Source of the DNA: Coleofasciculus sp. FACHB-1120
GTDB lineage: Bacteria; Cyanobacteriota; Cyanobacteriia; Cyanobacteriales; FACHB-T130
DNA length: 59,476 nt
Reading direction: 5' to 3'
NCBI RefSeq assembly: GCF_014698845.1
Contig: NZ_JACJTV010000034.1
Span: 1-59,476, forward strand
A model generated the notes under the pieces. The model saw only the letters and a list, made by a program, of their open reading frames with translations, ran no database searches and was not told the origin of the DNA. The position numbers and the translations under genes were made by a program. The stretch's first letter is position 1; every line of letters starts with the position of its first letter. Below, one piece after another: positions 36,958-45,113 of the stretch.

Positions 36958-38190
36958 TTAAGCGGGTCCCACGGCTTCAATTGCGGCTTCAAGAGCGATC
37001 GCTACATGAGTCCAATGGGTTCCTCCTTGACAAAATACAACGTATGGCTCTCGCAGCGGCCCATCGGATGACAATTCAGAGGTGCTGCCTTCAATAAACG
37101 TACCTCCAGCCATCACTAGCTGGCTCTCATATCCCGGCATATCACCGGGTACGGGATCGACATAGGAATCGATAGGCGAGTGCTGTTGAATGGCTCGACA
37201 AAAGGCAATCATCTTCTCACGCGAACCCAATTTGATGGCTTGAATCACGTCTCGACGGGGTGCCATTGGTAAAGGATTCACGGCATAACCCAGCTGATCG
37301 AAAACGTAAGCCGTCAGGTGATTCCCTTTCATCGCTTCCCCGACCATTTGCGGTGCGAGAAACAATCCTTGGAACATCAGGCGATGTTGATCGAAACTGG
37401 CACCGCCACTACTGCCAATTCCTGGTGCCGTCAAACGACAGGCGGCGGCTTCTACTAAGTCTGCCCGACCCGCAACATAGCCGCCAGCAGTTACGATAGT
37501 ACCACCAGGATTTTTAATCAAAGAGCCAGCCATCAGATCGGCACCGACAGCGGTGGGTTCCTGTTCTTCAATAAATTCCCCGTAACAATTATCGACGAAA
37601 CAAATCGTGTGGGGGTTTTGTTGTTTAACCAGGAAAACAATTTTTTCGATGTCGGTAATCGAAAGACTAGGACGCCAGGAATAGCCGCAGGAACGCTGGA
37701 TTAAGACGAGACGAGTGCGATCGCTAACTGTTGTCGCCAGCGCTTGCCAATCAATAATTCCTTCGCCAGTAAGAGCCAATTCTTTGTAACTAACGCCAAA
37801 ATCAAGTAAGGAGCCTTGGCCTTGTCCTCGCAAACCAATGACTTCTTCTAGCGTGTCATAGGGGGCACCGACGACTGCCAGCATTTCATCTCCAGGACGA
37901 AGAACGCCAAATAAAGCACAAGCGATCGCATGAGTACCGGACACAAACTGCACTCGAACCGCAGCAGCTTCGGCACCCATCACGTCTGCAAATACCCGAT
38001 CGAGCGTCTGACGCCCTAAATCATCGTGACCGTAGCCGGTGACACCAGCGAAATGGTGCGCCCCCACCCGATGGTGACGAAAGGCTTCCAGCACTCGTTT
38101 GAGATTTTGCTTGACTGTCGCGTCAATTGCGGAAAAAATCGGAAACAGTACCTTTTCTGCTTCCTGTAGCTGTTGAAAGCTGTTCATCAA
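36958..38190 (-). CDS. Methionine gamma-lyase / aluminium-resistance family PLP enzyme
   Basis: A fold-type I PLP enzyme of 410 residues. RVQFVSGTHAIACALFGVLRPGDEML is the cofactor phosphate region; CFVDNCYGEFIEEQEPTAVGADLMAGSLIKNPGGT contains the Asp and the PLP-binding lysine (SLIKNPGG). HHFAGVTGYGHDDLGR near the N-terminus is the hallmark of the family called methionine gamma-lyase or aluminium resistance protein. The substrate is not certain; cysteine or methionine breakdown is the usual guess. Start MMNSFQQ at 38190, divergent from desC with 169 bases between. Confidence 0.85.
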   Translation of the reverse strand: MMNSFQQLQEAEKVLFPIFSAIDATVKQNLKRVLEAFRHHRVGAHHFAGVTGYGHDDLGRQTLDRVFADVMGAEAAAVRVQFVSGTHAIACALFGVLRPGDEMLAVVGAPYDTLEEVIGLRGQGQGSLLDFGVSYKELALTGEGIIDWQALATTVSDRTRLVLIQRSCGYSWRPSLSITDIEKIVFLVKQQNPHTICFVDNCYGEFIEEQEPTAVGADLMAGSLIKNPGGTIVTAGGYVAGRADLVEAAACRLTAPGIGSSGGASFDQHRLMFQGLFLAPQMVGEAMKGNHLTAYVFDQLGYAVNPLPMAPRRDVIQAIKLGSREKMIAFCRAIQQHSPIDSYVDPVPGDMPGYESQLVMAGGTFIEGSTSELSSDGPLREPYVVFCQGGTHWTHVAIALEAAIEAVGPA

Positions 38191-38359
38191 TACCTGGAGA
38201 AAGAGATTTCTTATTTATTTTAGATTTTGGAGCTTTTGGCAATGTAAAAATTTGCATTTCTAGTAAAAGCGGGGTAAACAAGCCGCCCTTACAAGACCGA
38301 GACCAAAATCCCAAATCCAATAGCAGATTGGGCTGCACAATTTTTATCAAGGTTACTGC

Positions 38360-39211
38360 ATGACTGTTGCGACCACAACGAAAGATCAAGAACAGGTAAG
38401 ACAAGACTCGCCTCTCCGTCCTGATTGGGTCATTATTATCTACATGGCTGGGTTACACATCGCAGCGCTTTTCGCCCTACTTCCCAGTAACTTCAGCTGG
38501 GCTGCGGTTGGTGTCGCCGTCTTTTTCCACTGGGTGACGGGTGGTTTGGGAATTACGCTGGGATTTCATCGTCTGGTAACGCATCGTAGTTTCCAAACGC
38601 CTAAGTGGTTAGAATACTTCTTTGTTCTCTGCGGCACCCTTTCCTGCCAAGGAGGTCCGATTAACTGGATCGGCATACACCGCCTCCATCATTTGCACTC
38701 CGATGAAAACTTAGATCCTCATGATTCCAACAAAGGCTTTTGGTGGAGTCACATGGGCTGGATGCTTTATAAAAACCCTGCGGATACAGACATCCCTCGC
38801 GTTACTAAAGATATTTCTGGCGACCCAGTTTATCAATTTTTACAAAACTATTTCATTCCCATTCAGGTTGTCTTAGGTCTAATTCTTTACGCCTTGGGCG
38901 GTTGGCCTTTTGTGGTCTGGGGAATTTTTGCTCGGGTTGTAGCAGTGTTTCATTGCACTTGGTTTGTCAACAGTGCAACGCATAAATTTGGCTATCGCAC
39001 TTACGATTCTGAGGATCGCTCAACTAATTGTTGGTGGGTGGCTTTACTCACTTATGGCGAAGGTTGGCACAACAACCACCATGCTTTTCAATATTCCGCT
39101 CGACATGGCTTAAAGTGGTGGGAAATTGACCTGACGTGGATGACTATTCACTTCCTTCAGACGCTCGGTTTAGCCTCGAAGGTAAAACTGGTCGAAGAAA
39201 GTAAACAATAA
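38360..39211 (+). CDS. desC: Delta-9 acyl-lipid desaturase (DesC-type)
   Basis: This 283-residue membrane di-iron enzyme carries the three histidine boxes: HRLVTHRS, HRLHHLHSD and HNNHHAF, plus four hydrophobic segments in two pairs (WVIIIYMAGLHIAALFALL, WAAVGVAVFFHWVTGGLGI, QVVLGLILYALGGWPFVVWGIFARV). In cyanobacteria this type puts the first double bond at delta-9 of lipid-bound C18 chains, important for cold fluidity. It is single; a long imperfect hairpin lies between its end and the convergent proA-like gene. Confidence 0.92.
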   Translation: MTVATTTKDQEQVRQDSPLRPDWVIIIYMAGLHIAALFALLPSNFSWAAVGVAVFFHWVTGGLGITLGFHRLVTHRSFQTPKWLEYFFVLCGTLSCQGGPINWIGIHRLHHLHSDENLDPHDSNKGFWWSHMGWMLYKNPADTDIPRVTKDISGDPVYQFLQNYFIPIQVVLGLILYALGGWPFVVWGIFARVVAVFHCTWFVNSATHKFGYRTYDSEDRSTNCWWVALLTYGEGWHNNHHAFQYSARHGLKWWEIDLTWMTIHFLQTLGLASKVKLVEESKQ

Positions 39212-39223
39212 ATAAACATTCAA

Positions 39224-39304
39224 AGGGCAAAAGAAAGCAGAAAGAAAGGATGACAGAGGAAACACTTTTCCCCTTCATCCCGTATCCTTCTCTCTTTTGC
39301 CTTT
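39224..39304. terminator. Long imperfect hairpin between desC and the proA-like gene
   Basis: GGGCAAAAGAAAG near 39226 pairs with CTCTCTTTTGCC near 39290, with further partial pairing (AAGGATGA / TCATCCCG) inside; both strands run into A/T-rich ends. Probably a bidirectional terminator. Confidence 0.45.
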
Positions 39305-40564
39305 TTAGTTGTGTCCCTGTACCACGTGCTTCACAGTGGTAAAAGATTCCAAGCCAATAGGTCCTCGACGATGTCCTTTTTGGTTAGACATTCCCAGAAA
39401 TAATGAGTCTCCTCCCTTCGGGTTACGGGAAAATCGGGGAGAAGAATTGAGATACACAGAGGCACTATTTACGCCGAGCGCAAATTGGCGGCTTTCTTGA
39501 TAAGATTCAGAAACTAGACAGTCGGCGTGACCGCTGCTGTATTGATTAATCCAAATAATGGCTTCCTCGATACTCTCTACCAGTTTAAAAGCCACAATCT
39601 TGTCGAGATAGGATTGACTCCACTCCAATTCCTCAGCCAGTTTCAAAACTGGAAATTGTGTCACCAAATCTCGATCTCCTCGAAGTTGAAACCCTTTTTC
39701 CTTTAGGCTGTTCCAAAGCATCGTCAGAGAGGAAGGTTTGCAAGCCGGATGAATCAAAACCTTTTCGATCGCATTAACGGGATCTGGATCGCTCTGATGA
39801 CTATCGATAATTGCGTTCCGAGCCATCTCTAAGCTACCTGTAGGCGACCAATAAAGGTAGCAGTTTCCCATCGCCGACTTCAAGACGGGTGCAGTTGAGA
39901 GCTGGATTACCTTTTGGACTAAACTGGGGCGACCGTAGGGAATCACCAAATTGATGTAGCGGTCTTGGATGACTAAATCCCGGATGGAAGCGCCTTGCTC
40001 TGATGGTAGTAGCTCCAGACAACCGGGTGGCATACCTGCCCGTTCTAAGGCTGATTGTAAAACTTGGGCAATGACCGTATTTGAGTGGCTGGCTTCGCTC
40101 CCACCTCGGAGAATCAGGCTGTTGCCGGTTTTTAGGCACATCCCGGCAGCGATCGCTCCTAACTCCGGAAAAGCTTCGTAAATCAAGGCAATTACCCCCA
40201 GCGGCATTAGCTGAGAGTAGGTTTGCGAGTGTTCTAGCTGATAAGTCGCGTTCATCACCCGCCGGATCGGATCGGATAACTCAGCTAACCGTTGCAAAAT
40301 GTGGATGGTAGCTTGCAGCCGCTCGGGTGTCAGCTTCAGCCAATCTAAAATCAGCTCATGGGCTGCCATTTCCCGACTCGCTTCTAGATCCAGGGTGTTG
40401 GCTTCCAAAATATCGTCTAAGGATCTCTGAAGTGCCTGCGCCATCGCTGCAACAGCACGGCTACGCTCTACTCCCTTGGTGGTTGCCAATTCCAGGGAAG
40501 CTTCATAAGCGCGACTAACGGCGGTCATTGGATCGGGGGTGGGAGTAAAAGCGTTGATTGCCAT
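39305..40564 (-). CDS. ProA-like glutamate-5-semialdehyde dehydrogenase paralogue
   Basis: The 419 residues have the ALDH fold of gamma-glutamyl phosphate reductase: PLGVIALIYEAFPELGAIAAGMCLKTGNSLILRGGSEA, VIPYGRPSLVQKVI, GNCYLY and NQKGHRRGPIGLESFTTVKHVVQG. The catalytic cysteine of ProA is normally in CNAxETLLVH; here the region reads PVNAIEKVLIHPACKP, so Val stands where Cys is expected, and a Cys lies nine residues later. RGGKE is RGGSE. It may be inactive as a proline-pathway enzyme or use another chemistry; this is inference. It follows by 4 bases the 138-residue membrane protein gene on the same strand. Confidence 0.85.
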   Translation of the reverse strand: MAINAFTPTPDPMTAVSRAYEASLELATTKGVERSRAVAAMAQALQRSLDDILEANTLDLEASREMAAHELILDWLKLTPERLQATIHILQRLAELSDPIRRVMNATYQLEHSQTYSQLMPLGVIALIYEAFPELGAIAAGMCLKTGNSLILRGGSEASHSNTVIAQVLQSALERAGMPPGCLELLPSEQGASIRDLVIQDRYINLVIPYGRPSLVQKVIQLSTAPVLKSAMGNCYLYWSPTGSLEMARNAIIDSHQSDPDPVNAIEKVLIHPACKPSSLTMLWNSLKEKGFQLRGDRDLVTQFPVLKLAEELEWSQSYLDKIVAFKLVESIEEAIIWINQYSSGHADCLVSESYQESRQFALGVNSASVYLNSSPRFSRNPKGGDSLFLGMSNQKGHRRGPIGLESFTTVKHVVQGHN

Positions 40565-40568
40565 TAGG

Positions 40569-40985
40569 CTAACGTCGGTAAGCCCGCCAGAGGATCAGGG
40601 TTGGCACCAGTACCAACAGCACGCTACCTATGACATACAGCACAATAATGTTAGCAGGAAGGGCAGGAAGTGAAATCTGAGCTAAGCAAAACGCTGCAAT
40701 CAGTAGCACTGAAATAATTAGTAAGGACACGGGGAGGTAGCTGTCCCCAAGACCTGGATGAGCGGTACTCCAGCGATGACCAGTCCACCGCCACGATCGC
40801 TTGTATGGATAGCTTGTAGACAGTTGTTCGATCGCAAACCCATTCTCTTCAACCACGAAGATTTGCTGACAGCGATCGCAGCCAAACGCTTCTGTCAGTG
40901 TAATCGGGATTAAACGCCCTCTACGTCGGCATGGGCACGGGTAATCGTTATTTAAGTCAATCTTCTGATCTTTCTGAGATGGCAC
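40569..40985 (-). CDS. Zinc-ribbon-like two-pass membrane protein
   Basis: The 138 residues start polar. A CPCRR and a later CDRC (positions ~17 and ~35) may form a zinc ribbon. Next comes a soluble stretch with YPYKRSWRWTGHRW, then two membrane segments (LPVSLLIISVLLIAAFCLA and ANIIVLYVIGSVLLVLVPTLIL) and the end WRAYRR. No family is recognised. It lies 4 bases ahead of the proA-like gene, so they are probably cotranscribed. Confidence 0.7.
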   Translation of the reverse strand: MPSQKDQKIDLNNDYPCPCRRRGRLIPITLTEAFGCDRCQQIFVVEENGFAIEQLSTSYPYKRSWRWTGHRWSTAHPGLGDSYLPVSLLIISVLLIAAFCLAQISLPALPANIIVLYVIGSVLLVLVPTLILWRAYRR

Positions 40986-41197
40986 AAGCGCTAATTAAAC
41001 AAAGATATGAAAGTGTTAACTTAAGGATTTTCGGAACCGGGTTTGTCTATTAGACTTTTTTAGTTTGCACCTAGCAACCGCTTTTCTTAGGACTGGGCAC
41101 GGCTGAAAGCCTTTAAAGCCACAGACCATCTAGGCGAATTTTAACACTCTAAACCTTTGCCTAGAAATGCTCCGACGTACATATAATCGAATGTTGC

Positions 41198-41246
41198 CTC
41201 TCTATATCTAAAGACCTACGCCTGCTAAAGACCTACGCATAGAGAG
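41198..41246. repeat. Direct repeat inside a short inverted repeat near tRNA-Gly
   Basis: CTAAAGACCTACGC occurs twice exactly (41208-41221 and 41225-41238). It is flanked by CTCTCTAT (41198-41205) and its complement ATAGAGAG (41239-41246). It lies about 33 bases beyond the tRNA-Gly 3' end, so it may be in the trailer or a terminator. Confidence 0.45.
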
Positions 41247-41278
41247 ATGGCTACTTCTTATAAGATTTGAACGAGAAG

Positions 41279-41350
41279 AGCGGGTAACGCGATTCGAACG
41301 CGCGACATTCACCTTGGCAAGGTGACGCTCTACCACTGAGCTATACCCGC
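41279..41350 (-). tRNA. tRNA-Gly (anticodon GCC)
   Basis: Minus strand: the acceptor stem GCGGGTA pairs with TACCCGC (41344-41350 with 41280-41286). D arm TAGCTCAGTGGTAGAGC, anticodon stem-loop TCACCTTGCCAAGGTGA with GCC, and T arm CGTTCGAATCGCG are all present. Discriminator base U73, as usual for tRNA-Gly. Length 72. No encoded CCA (the next bases read CTT), so the CCA is added after transcription. Only tRNA in the window. Confidence 0.96.
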
Positions 41351-41614
41351 AAAACTTTATCTTTATCTAGATTCTCAAAATTTTCACCATCTGTCAACTA
41401 TCTCTCTTTAATCATTTCATCACCCACCCGATAGGATTTGAAGTTGGCGAGCGTGTGACAGCTTAGGGAAGCGATTTCTCCCGGGAGGCGTTGGAAGGAA
41501 TTCTCCCCTTTTGGATTCTCGCGCTTTCCGGCTCCTCTTCCTTCAACTCACCCAGCTTCCGGACGCAACACCGTAGAATGAAGAAGTATGTAGTTAGTTG
41601 AATTAATTATAAAT
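41351..41614. promoter_or_regulatory. Region between tRNA-Gly and rseP
   Basis: No gene is seen in 264 bases. It must hold the promoters for the divergent tRNA-Gly and rseP. Confidence 0.3.
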
Positions 41615-42706
41615 ATGCCTGTTTTTGCGGCGATCGCAGTTTTGGCACTTTTGATTGTGGTACATGAGCTGGGTCATTTCATGGCAGCTCGTCTTCAAGG
41701 AATTCACGTCAACCGCTTCTCCCTTGGTTTTGGCCCAATCCTCTGGAAGTACCAGGGATCGGAAACCGAATATGCCATCCGAGCTTTTCCTCTAGGCGGA
41801 TTTGTCGGTTTCCCTGATGATGACCCCGACAGTGATATCCCCCCAGAAGACCCCAATCTACTACGCAACCGGCCCATCCTCGACCGAGCCATTGTCATCA
41901 GCGCGGGTGTCATCGCCAATTTGCTATTTGCTTACTTGTTGCTAGCGACTCAACTGGGTCTCGTGGGCGTTCAGGAATTTAATTATCAGCCTGGTGTCCT
42001 GGTTCCCCAAGTCGCCTCAGAGGTAAGTTCTGCTGCACTTAAAGCTGGCATCAAAGCAGGAGACATTATTCTCTTAGCAGACGGTCAACCACTGAAAGCC
42101 TCCAAGGAAGCCATCCCAAAGCTTATGGAGGTCATTCAAAACAATCCCAACCAGCCGATCCCCCTAAGTGTTGAACGTCAAGGTCAAATCATTTCCCTGA
42201 CCGTAACACCGCAGCCTGGAAGCGACGGGAAAGGTCGCATCGGTGTCCAGCTAGCTCCTAGCGGTAAAGTAGTGCGTCGGCACCTCAAGAATCCTGTAGA
42301 AGTTTTGACCACTGCGGCTACAAAGTACCAAGAATTTGTAGTTTTAACGGCTCAGGGCTTTATACAACTGATCAGTAACTTTGGCGAAACCGCCGATCAG
42401 GTTGCTGGGCCAGTTAAAATTGTGGAACTTGGTGCCAGTATTGCCAAGTCAGACGCGGCGAATCTGTTTCAGTTTGCTGCCTTGATCAGCATTAACCTTG
42501 CGATTATCAACATTTTGCCTCTACCGGCTCTCGATGGTGGTCAACTAGCTTTCTTATTGATTGAAGGCTTGCGGGGTAAACCTTTGCCGACTCAAATCCA
42601 AGATGGCATTATGCAAACTGGGTTGATGTTGCTGCTGGGTTTGGGAATTTTCTTGATTGTTCGAGACACTGCTAACTTGGCGTGGGTTCAAAACCTCTTG
42701 CAATGA
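41615..42706 (+). CDS. rseP: RIP metalloprotease RseP (site-2 protease with PDZ)
   Basis: The 363-residue membrane protease begins MPVFAAIAVLALLIVVHELGHFMAAR with HELGH zinc motif in the first helix, then NRFSLGFGPILWKYQG. One PDZ domain at ~125-210 (EVSSAALKAGIKAGDIILLADGQ). LPLPALDGGQLAF carries the third metal ligand, in the next-to-last helix pair. Releases membrane-bound regulators or cleaves signal-peptide remnants in the membrane. Single PDZ, as in cyanobacteria. nth and rpsN follow on the same strand. Confidence 0.93.
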   Translation: MPVFAAIAVLALLIVVHELGHFMAARLQGIHVNRFSLGFGPILWKYQGSETEYAIRAFPLGGFVGFPDDDPDSDIPPEDPNLLRNRPILDRAIVISAGVIANLLFAYLLLATQLGLVGVQEFNYQPGVLVPQVASEVSSAALKAGIKAGDIILLADGQPLKASKEAIPKLMEVIQNNPNQPIPLSVERQGQIISLTVTPQPGSDGKGRIGVQLAPSGKVVRRHLKNPVEVLTTAATKYQEFVVLTAQGFIQLISNFGETADQVAGPVKIVELGASIAKSDAANLFQFAALISINLAIINILPLPALDGGQLAFLLIEGLRGKPLPTQIQDGIMQTGLMLLLGLGIFLIVRDTANLAWVQNLLQ

Positions 42707-42762
42707 ACGCAGTTGCCTGTCGTTTTTTATATCTGTCGTCCTTAACAATGGATAACTGACCC

Positions 42763-42803
42763 GTAGGGGCGCATGAGTATGCGCCATGAGTATGCGCCCC
42801 TAC
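42763..42803. repeat. Hairpin with tandem unit (GTAGGGGCGCAT / ATGCGCCCCTAC)
   Basis: The arms 42763-42774 and 42792-42803 are complementary over 12 bp. The loop contains a second GCGCCATGAGTAT, a tandem copy of part of the left arm. It sits between rseP and nth. Third member of the TAGGGG...CCCCTA family. Confidence 0.55.
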
Positions 42804-42824
42804 CAACTAGATAATTGACAATTT

Positions 42825-43541
42825 ATGAACATTACCCGTACATGGTCAGCTAAGCAGCAGCGTGCTTTAGAGATTCTGATTCGCCTGAAGCGATTGTATC
42901 CAGATGCACCCTGTACGCTGAACTATGAGACGCCAGTACAGTTATTGGTGGCAACTATTCTCTCCGCTCAATGTACCGATGAGCGGGTGAATCAAGTAAC
43001 ACCGGCATTATTTGCGAGGTTTCCCGACGCTCCAGCTTTGGCAAATGCTGATATTACTGAGTTGGAAACCCTGATCCGTTCAACCGGCTTTTATCGCAAC
43101 AAGGCTAAAAATATTCAAGGTGCCTGCCTCCTGATTGTGGAGAAATTTAAAGGAGAGGTGCCAAAACGAATGGAATTGTTGCTGGAATTACCAGGAGTAG
43201 CGCGAAAGACAGCAAATGTAGTTCTCGCTCATGCCTACGGCATCAATCAAGGCGTGACGGTGGATACCCATGTGAAGCGTCTCAGCCACCGATTGGGTTT
43301 GACAGAACATACAGACCCAGTGCGGATAGAGCGAGATTTAATGAGACTATTGCCTCTAGAGGATTGGGAAAATTGGTCAATTCGGTTGGTCTATCATGGT
43401 CGGGCAATTTGTAAAGCCAGAAATCCGGCGTGCCATGCTTGTGTCCTCGCGGATTCGTGTCCTTCTGCCAATTTGTCGCCATCGGATTCTGTAAATATTA
43501 GCCTCGCCACATCCCCTCAAATTGTGGAAGCTTCTAATTGA
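42825..43541 (+). CDS. nth: Endonuclease III (DNA glycosylase/AP lyase)
   Basis: The 238-residue base-excision repair enzyme removes oxidised pyrimidines. The helix-hairpin-helix motif ELPGVARKTANVVLAHAY holds the catalytic lysine (in VARKTA), and VDTHVKRLSHRLG holds the catalytic aspartate. The C-terminal cluster CKARNPACHACVLADSC (Cys-x6-Cys-x2-Cys-x5-Cys) binds 4Fe-4S. The last ~25 residues (SPSDSVNISLATSP) extend beyond the family core and are low complexity. It follows rseP by 118 bases with a hairpin between. Confidence 0.95.
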   Translation: MNITRTWSAKQQRALEILIRLKRLYPDAPCTLNYETPVQLLVATILSAQCTDERVNQVTPALFARFPDAPALANADITELETLIRSTGFYRNKAKNIQGACLLIVEKFKGEVPKRMELLLELPGVARKTANVVLAHAYGINQGVTVDTHVKRLSHRLGLTEHTDPVRIERDLMRLLPLEDWENWSIRLVYHGRAICKARNPACHACVLADSCPSANLSPSDSVNISLATSPQIVEASN

Positions 43542-43600
43542 TACCATCCGCTAGAATGGAGAATGGTGTCTATTATTGCTGGAAAAAAGTAGGATAATTC

Positions 43601-43903
43601 ATGGCTAAAAAGAGCATGATTGAGCGGGAGAAAAAACGCCAGAAGATGGTGGATAAGTATGCCGCTAAGCGTGAAACGTTGCAGGAAGCATTTGAGAATG
43701 CAGCAACCCAACAACAGAAACTGACGATTCATCGGCAGATACAGCAACTGCCACGCAACAGTGCGCCCACGCGCTTGCGGAATCGCTGCTGGGTAACTGG
43801 GCGTCCTAGAGGCGTATACCGGGATTTTGGTCTGTCTCGCAACGTGATGCGGGAATGGGCACACCAAGGTCTGTTGCCGGGTGTGGTCAAGTCTAGCTGG
43901 TAG
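43601..43903 (+). CDS. rpsN: 30S ribosomal protein S14
   Basis: The 100-residue basic protein is of the zinc-independent type (no CxxC). [21 protein letters not shown] and [39 protein letters not shown] are fully typical of the family. It lies 59 bases after nth. Its TAG stop forms the first bases of a heptamer repeat. Confidence 0.97.
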   Translation: MAKKSMIEREKKRQKMVDKYAAKRETLQEAFENAATQQQKLTIHRQIQQLPRNSAPTRLRNRCWVTGRPRGVYRDFGLSRNVMREWAHQGLLPGVVKSSW

Positions 43904-43982
43904 TCCTTAGTCCTTAGTCTTTAGTCTTTAGTTGATTGCGTTTGACCAATGACTATTGACTATTGACTAAGACTATTGACCG
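43901..43982. repeat. Heptamer tandem repeats between rpsN and its convergent neighbour
   Basis: TAGTCCT, TAGTCCT, TAGTCTT, TAGTCTT (43901-43928), then a short spacer, then ACTATTG, ACTATTG, ACTAAG, ACTATTG (43952-43978). The two parts are partly complementary and fill the whole gap, including the stop codon of both genes. Likely a bidirectional terminator-like hairpin of STRR type. Confidence 0.65.
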
Positions 43983-44302
43983 CAACAGCGGTCGATGCCG
44001 AGACTGTCTAAGAGCAATTCACTGACCGCATTCGCGATCGCAAACTCGCTATAAAAACTTCTGGAAAAGTCAAACGCCTGCATCTCTGTCAGAATGGCAA
44101 TCACCAGAGAACCCAGGTCGTTTTCCCCTTCCATCCGCTGGCGGACATAAATCTGGGAAGCTCGTTGGGCAATCTCTTGATTGACAGCTTCTGGAATAAA
44201 CTCTTCATCGAGCCACTTGTGCAATGCGCTTTGCAGCCATATGCCCTCCTGTTGAGGATTTTCGGCTGGTGGTAAGGTGATCGGTGGGATGGGTTGAGAC
44301 AT
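43973..44302 (-). CDS. Conserved helical protein, unknown
   Basis: About 109 residues from the ATG at 44302 (a GTG two codons ahead is the alternative). Pro-rich start, then helices: WLQSALHKWLDEEFIP, VNQEIAQRASQIYVRQRMEGEN and SLVIAILTEMQAFDFSRSFYSEFAIANAVSELLLDSLGIDRCCGQ. No signal, no membrane segment. The type is common in cyanobacteria, but I know no function. Its stop lies inside the heptamer repeat. Confidence 0.72.
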   Translation of the reverse strand: MSQPIPPITLPPAENPQQEGIWLQSALHKWLDEEFIPEAVNQEIAQRASQIYVRQRMEGENDLGSLVIAILTEMQAFDFSRSFYSEFAIANAVSELLLDSLGIDRCCGQ

Positions 44303-44491
44303 TTTCACGTATCAGCTTTTCGCTTCTCAGCTTTTAAATTTCAGGTGCCGACTCAATGATTCTAAAAGTTGGGGCAGTATTTTAGATATTAAGGTGGTTC
44401 TATCTCATCAGGACATCTATGCAGCCATTTGTGGCTGTTAGAGATATACATAGATCGGATAATACGTCATTAACCCGCTTGGATTGAGTGC

Positions 44492-45067
44492 ATGGAGTTT
44501 GATATTCCCACCATTATTCAGGGGTATGCCCAAGGCTACTTCCTGATGGCGGATGACGACAATGGCTTGGGATGGTATTCCAGCCGTCAGAGAACACTCG
44601 TTCCCCTCGATGGGCAATTTCGCTACCCGAAGTCACTGCGGCGTGTTCTCAACCAAGAACGCTTTACTGTTGCCGTCAATCGGGATTTCCAGGGTGTGGT
44701 GGCTGGGTGTGCGGATCGAGAAACAACGTGGATTTCCCCAGAACTACAAGAGATTTATTTGGCACTCTATGAAGAGGGTTGGGCTTATAGCTTCGAGACT
44801 TGGCAGGGAGAGGAACTGGCTGGAGGAATTTTAGGACTTGTCATCGGGGGTGCGTTTATTGGGGAATCCATGTTCTACCGGATTCCAGAGGGGTCAAAGG
44901 TGGCGATGGTGAAGTTGGTGGAAAGATTGCGATCGCGCAATTTTGCTTTCTTTGATGCCCAAATGATGAACCCCCATTTAGAGCGCTTTGGTGCCTACAT
45001 CATTGACGATTCACAATATCAAGTCCTGTTACGGAAAGCGTTGCAGCGTCGGTGTTCTTTAGTATAG
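44492..45067 (+). CDS. aat: Leucyl/phenylalanyl-tRNA-protein transferase
   Basis: Adds Leu or Phe to N-terminal Arg/Lys of proteins for N-degron degradation by ClpSAP. In 191 residues it shows GYFLMADDDNGLGWYSS, WISPELQEIYLALYEEGWAYSFETWQGEELAGGILGLVIGGAFIGESMFYRIPEGSKVAMVKL and FDAQMMNPHLERFGA, the acetyltransferase-like core. It is shorter than the E. coli enzyme (234), lacking most of the N-terminal domain, as I recall for cyanobacteria. The exosortase gene follows after a 46-base gap. Confidence 0.9.
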   Translation: MEFDIPTIIQGYAQGYFLMADDDNGLGWYSSRQRTLVPLDGQFRYPKSLRRVLNQERFTVAVNRDFQGVVAGCADRETTWISPELQEIYLALYEEGWAYSFETWQGEELAGGILGLVIGGAFIGESMFYRIPEGSKVAMVKLVERLRSRNFAFFDAQMMNPHLERFGAYIIDDSQYQVLLRKALQRRCSLV

Positions 45068-45113
45068 CCGCAGCCAGCGGGTGTGTCCTACCGAGCAAAA
45101 CTTTTATCGAATC

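Noticed and set aside
43901-43982. CRISPR array
   Set aside because: Repeat units are seven bases with no spacers; they are tandem heptamers.
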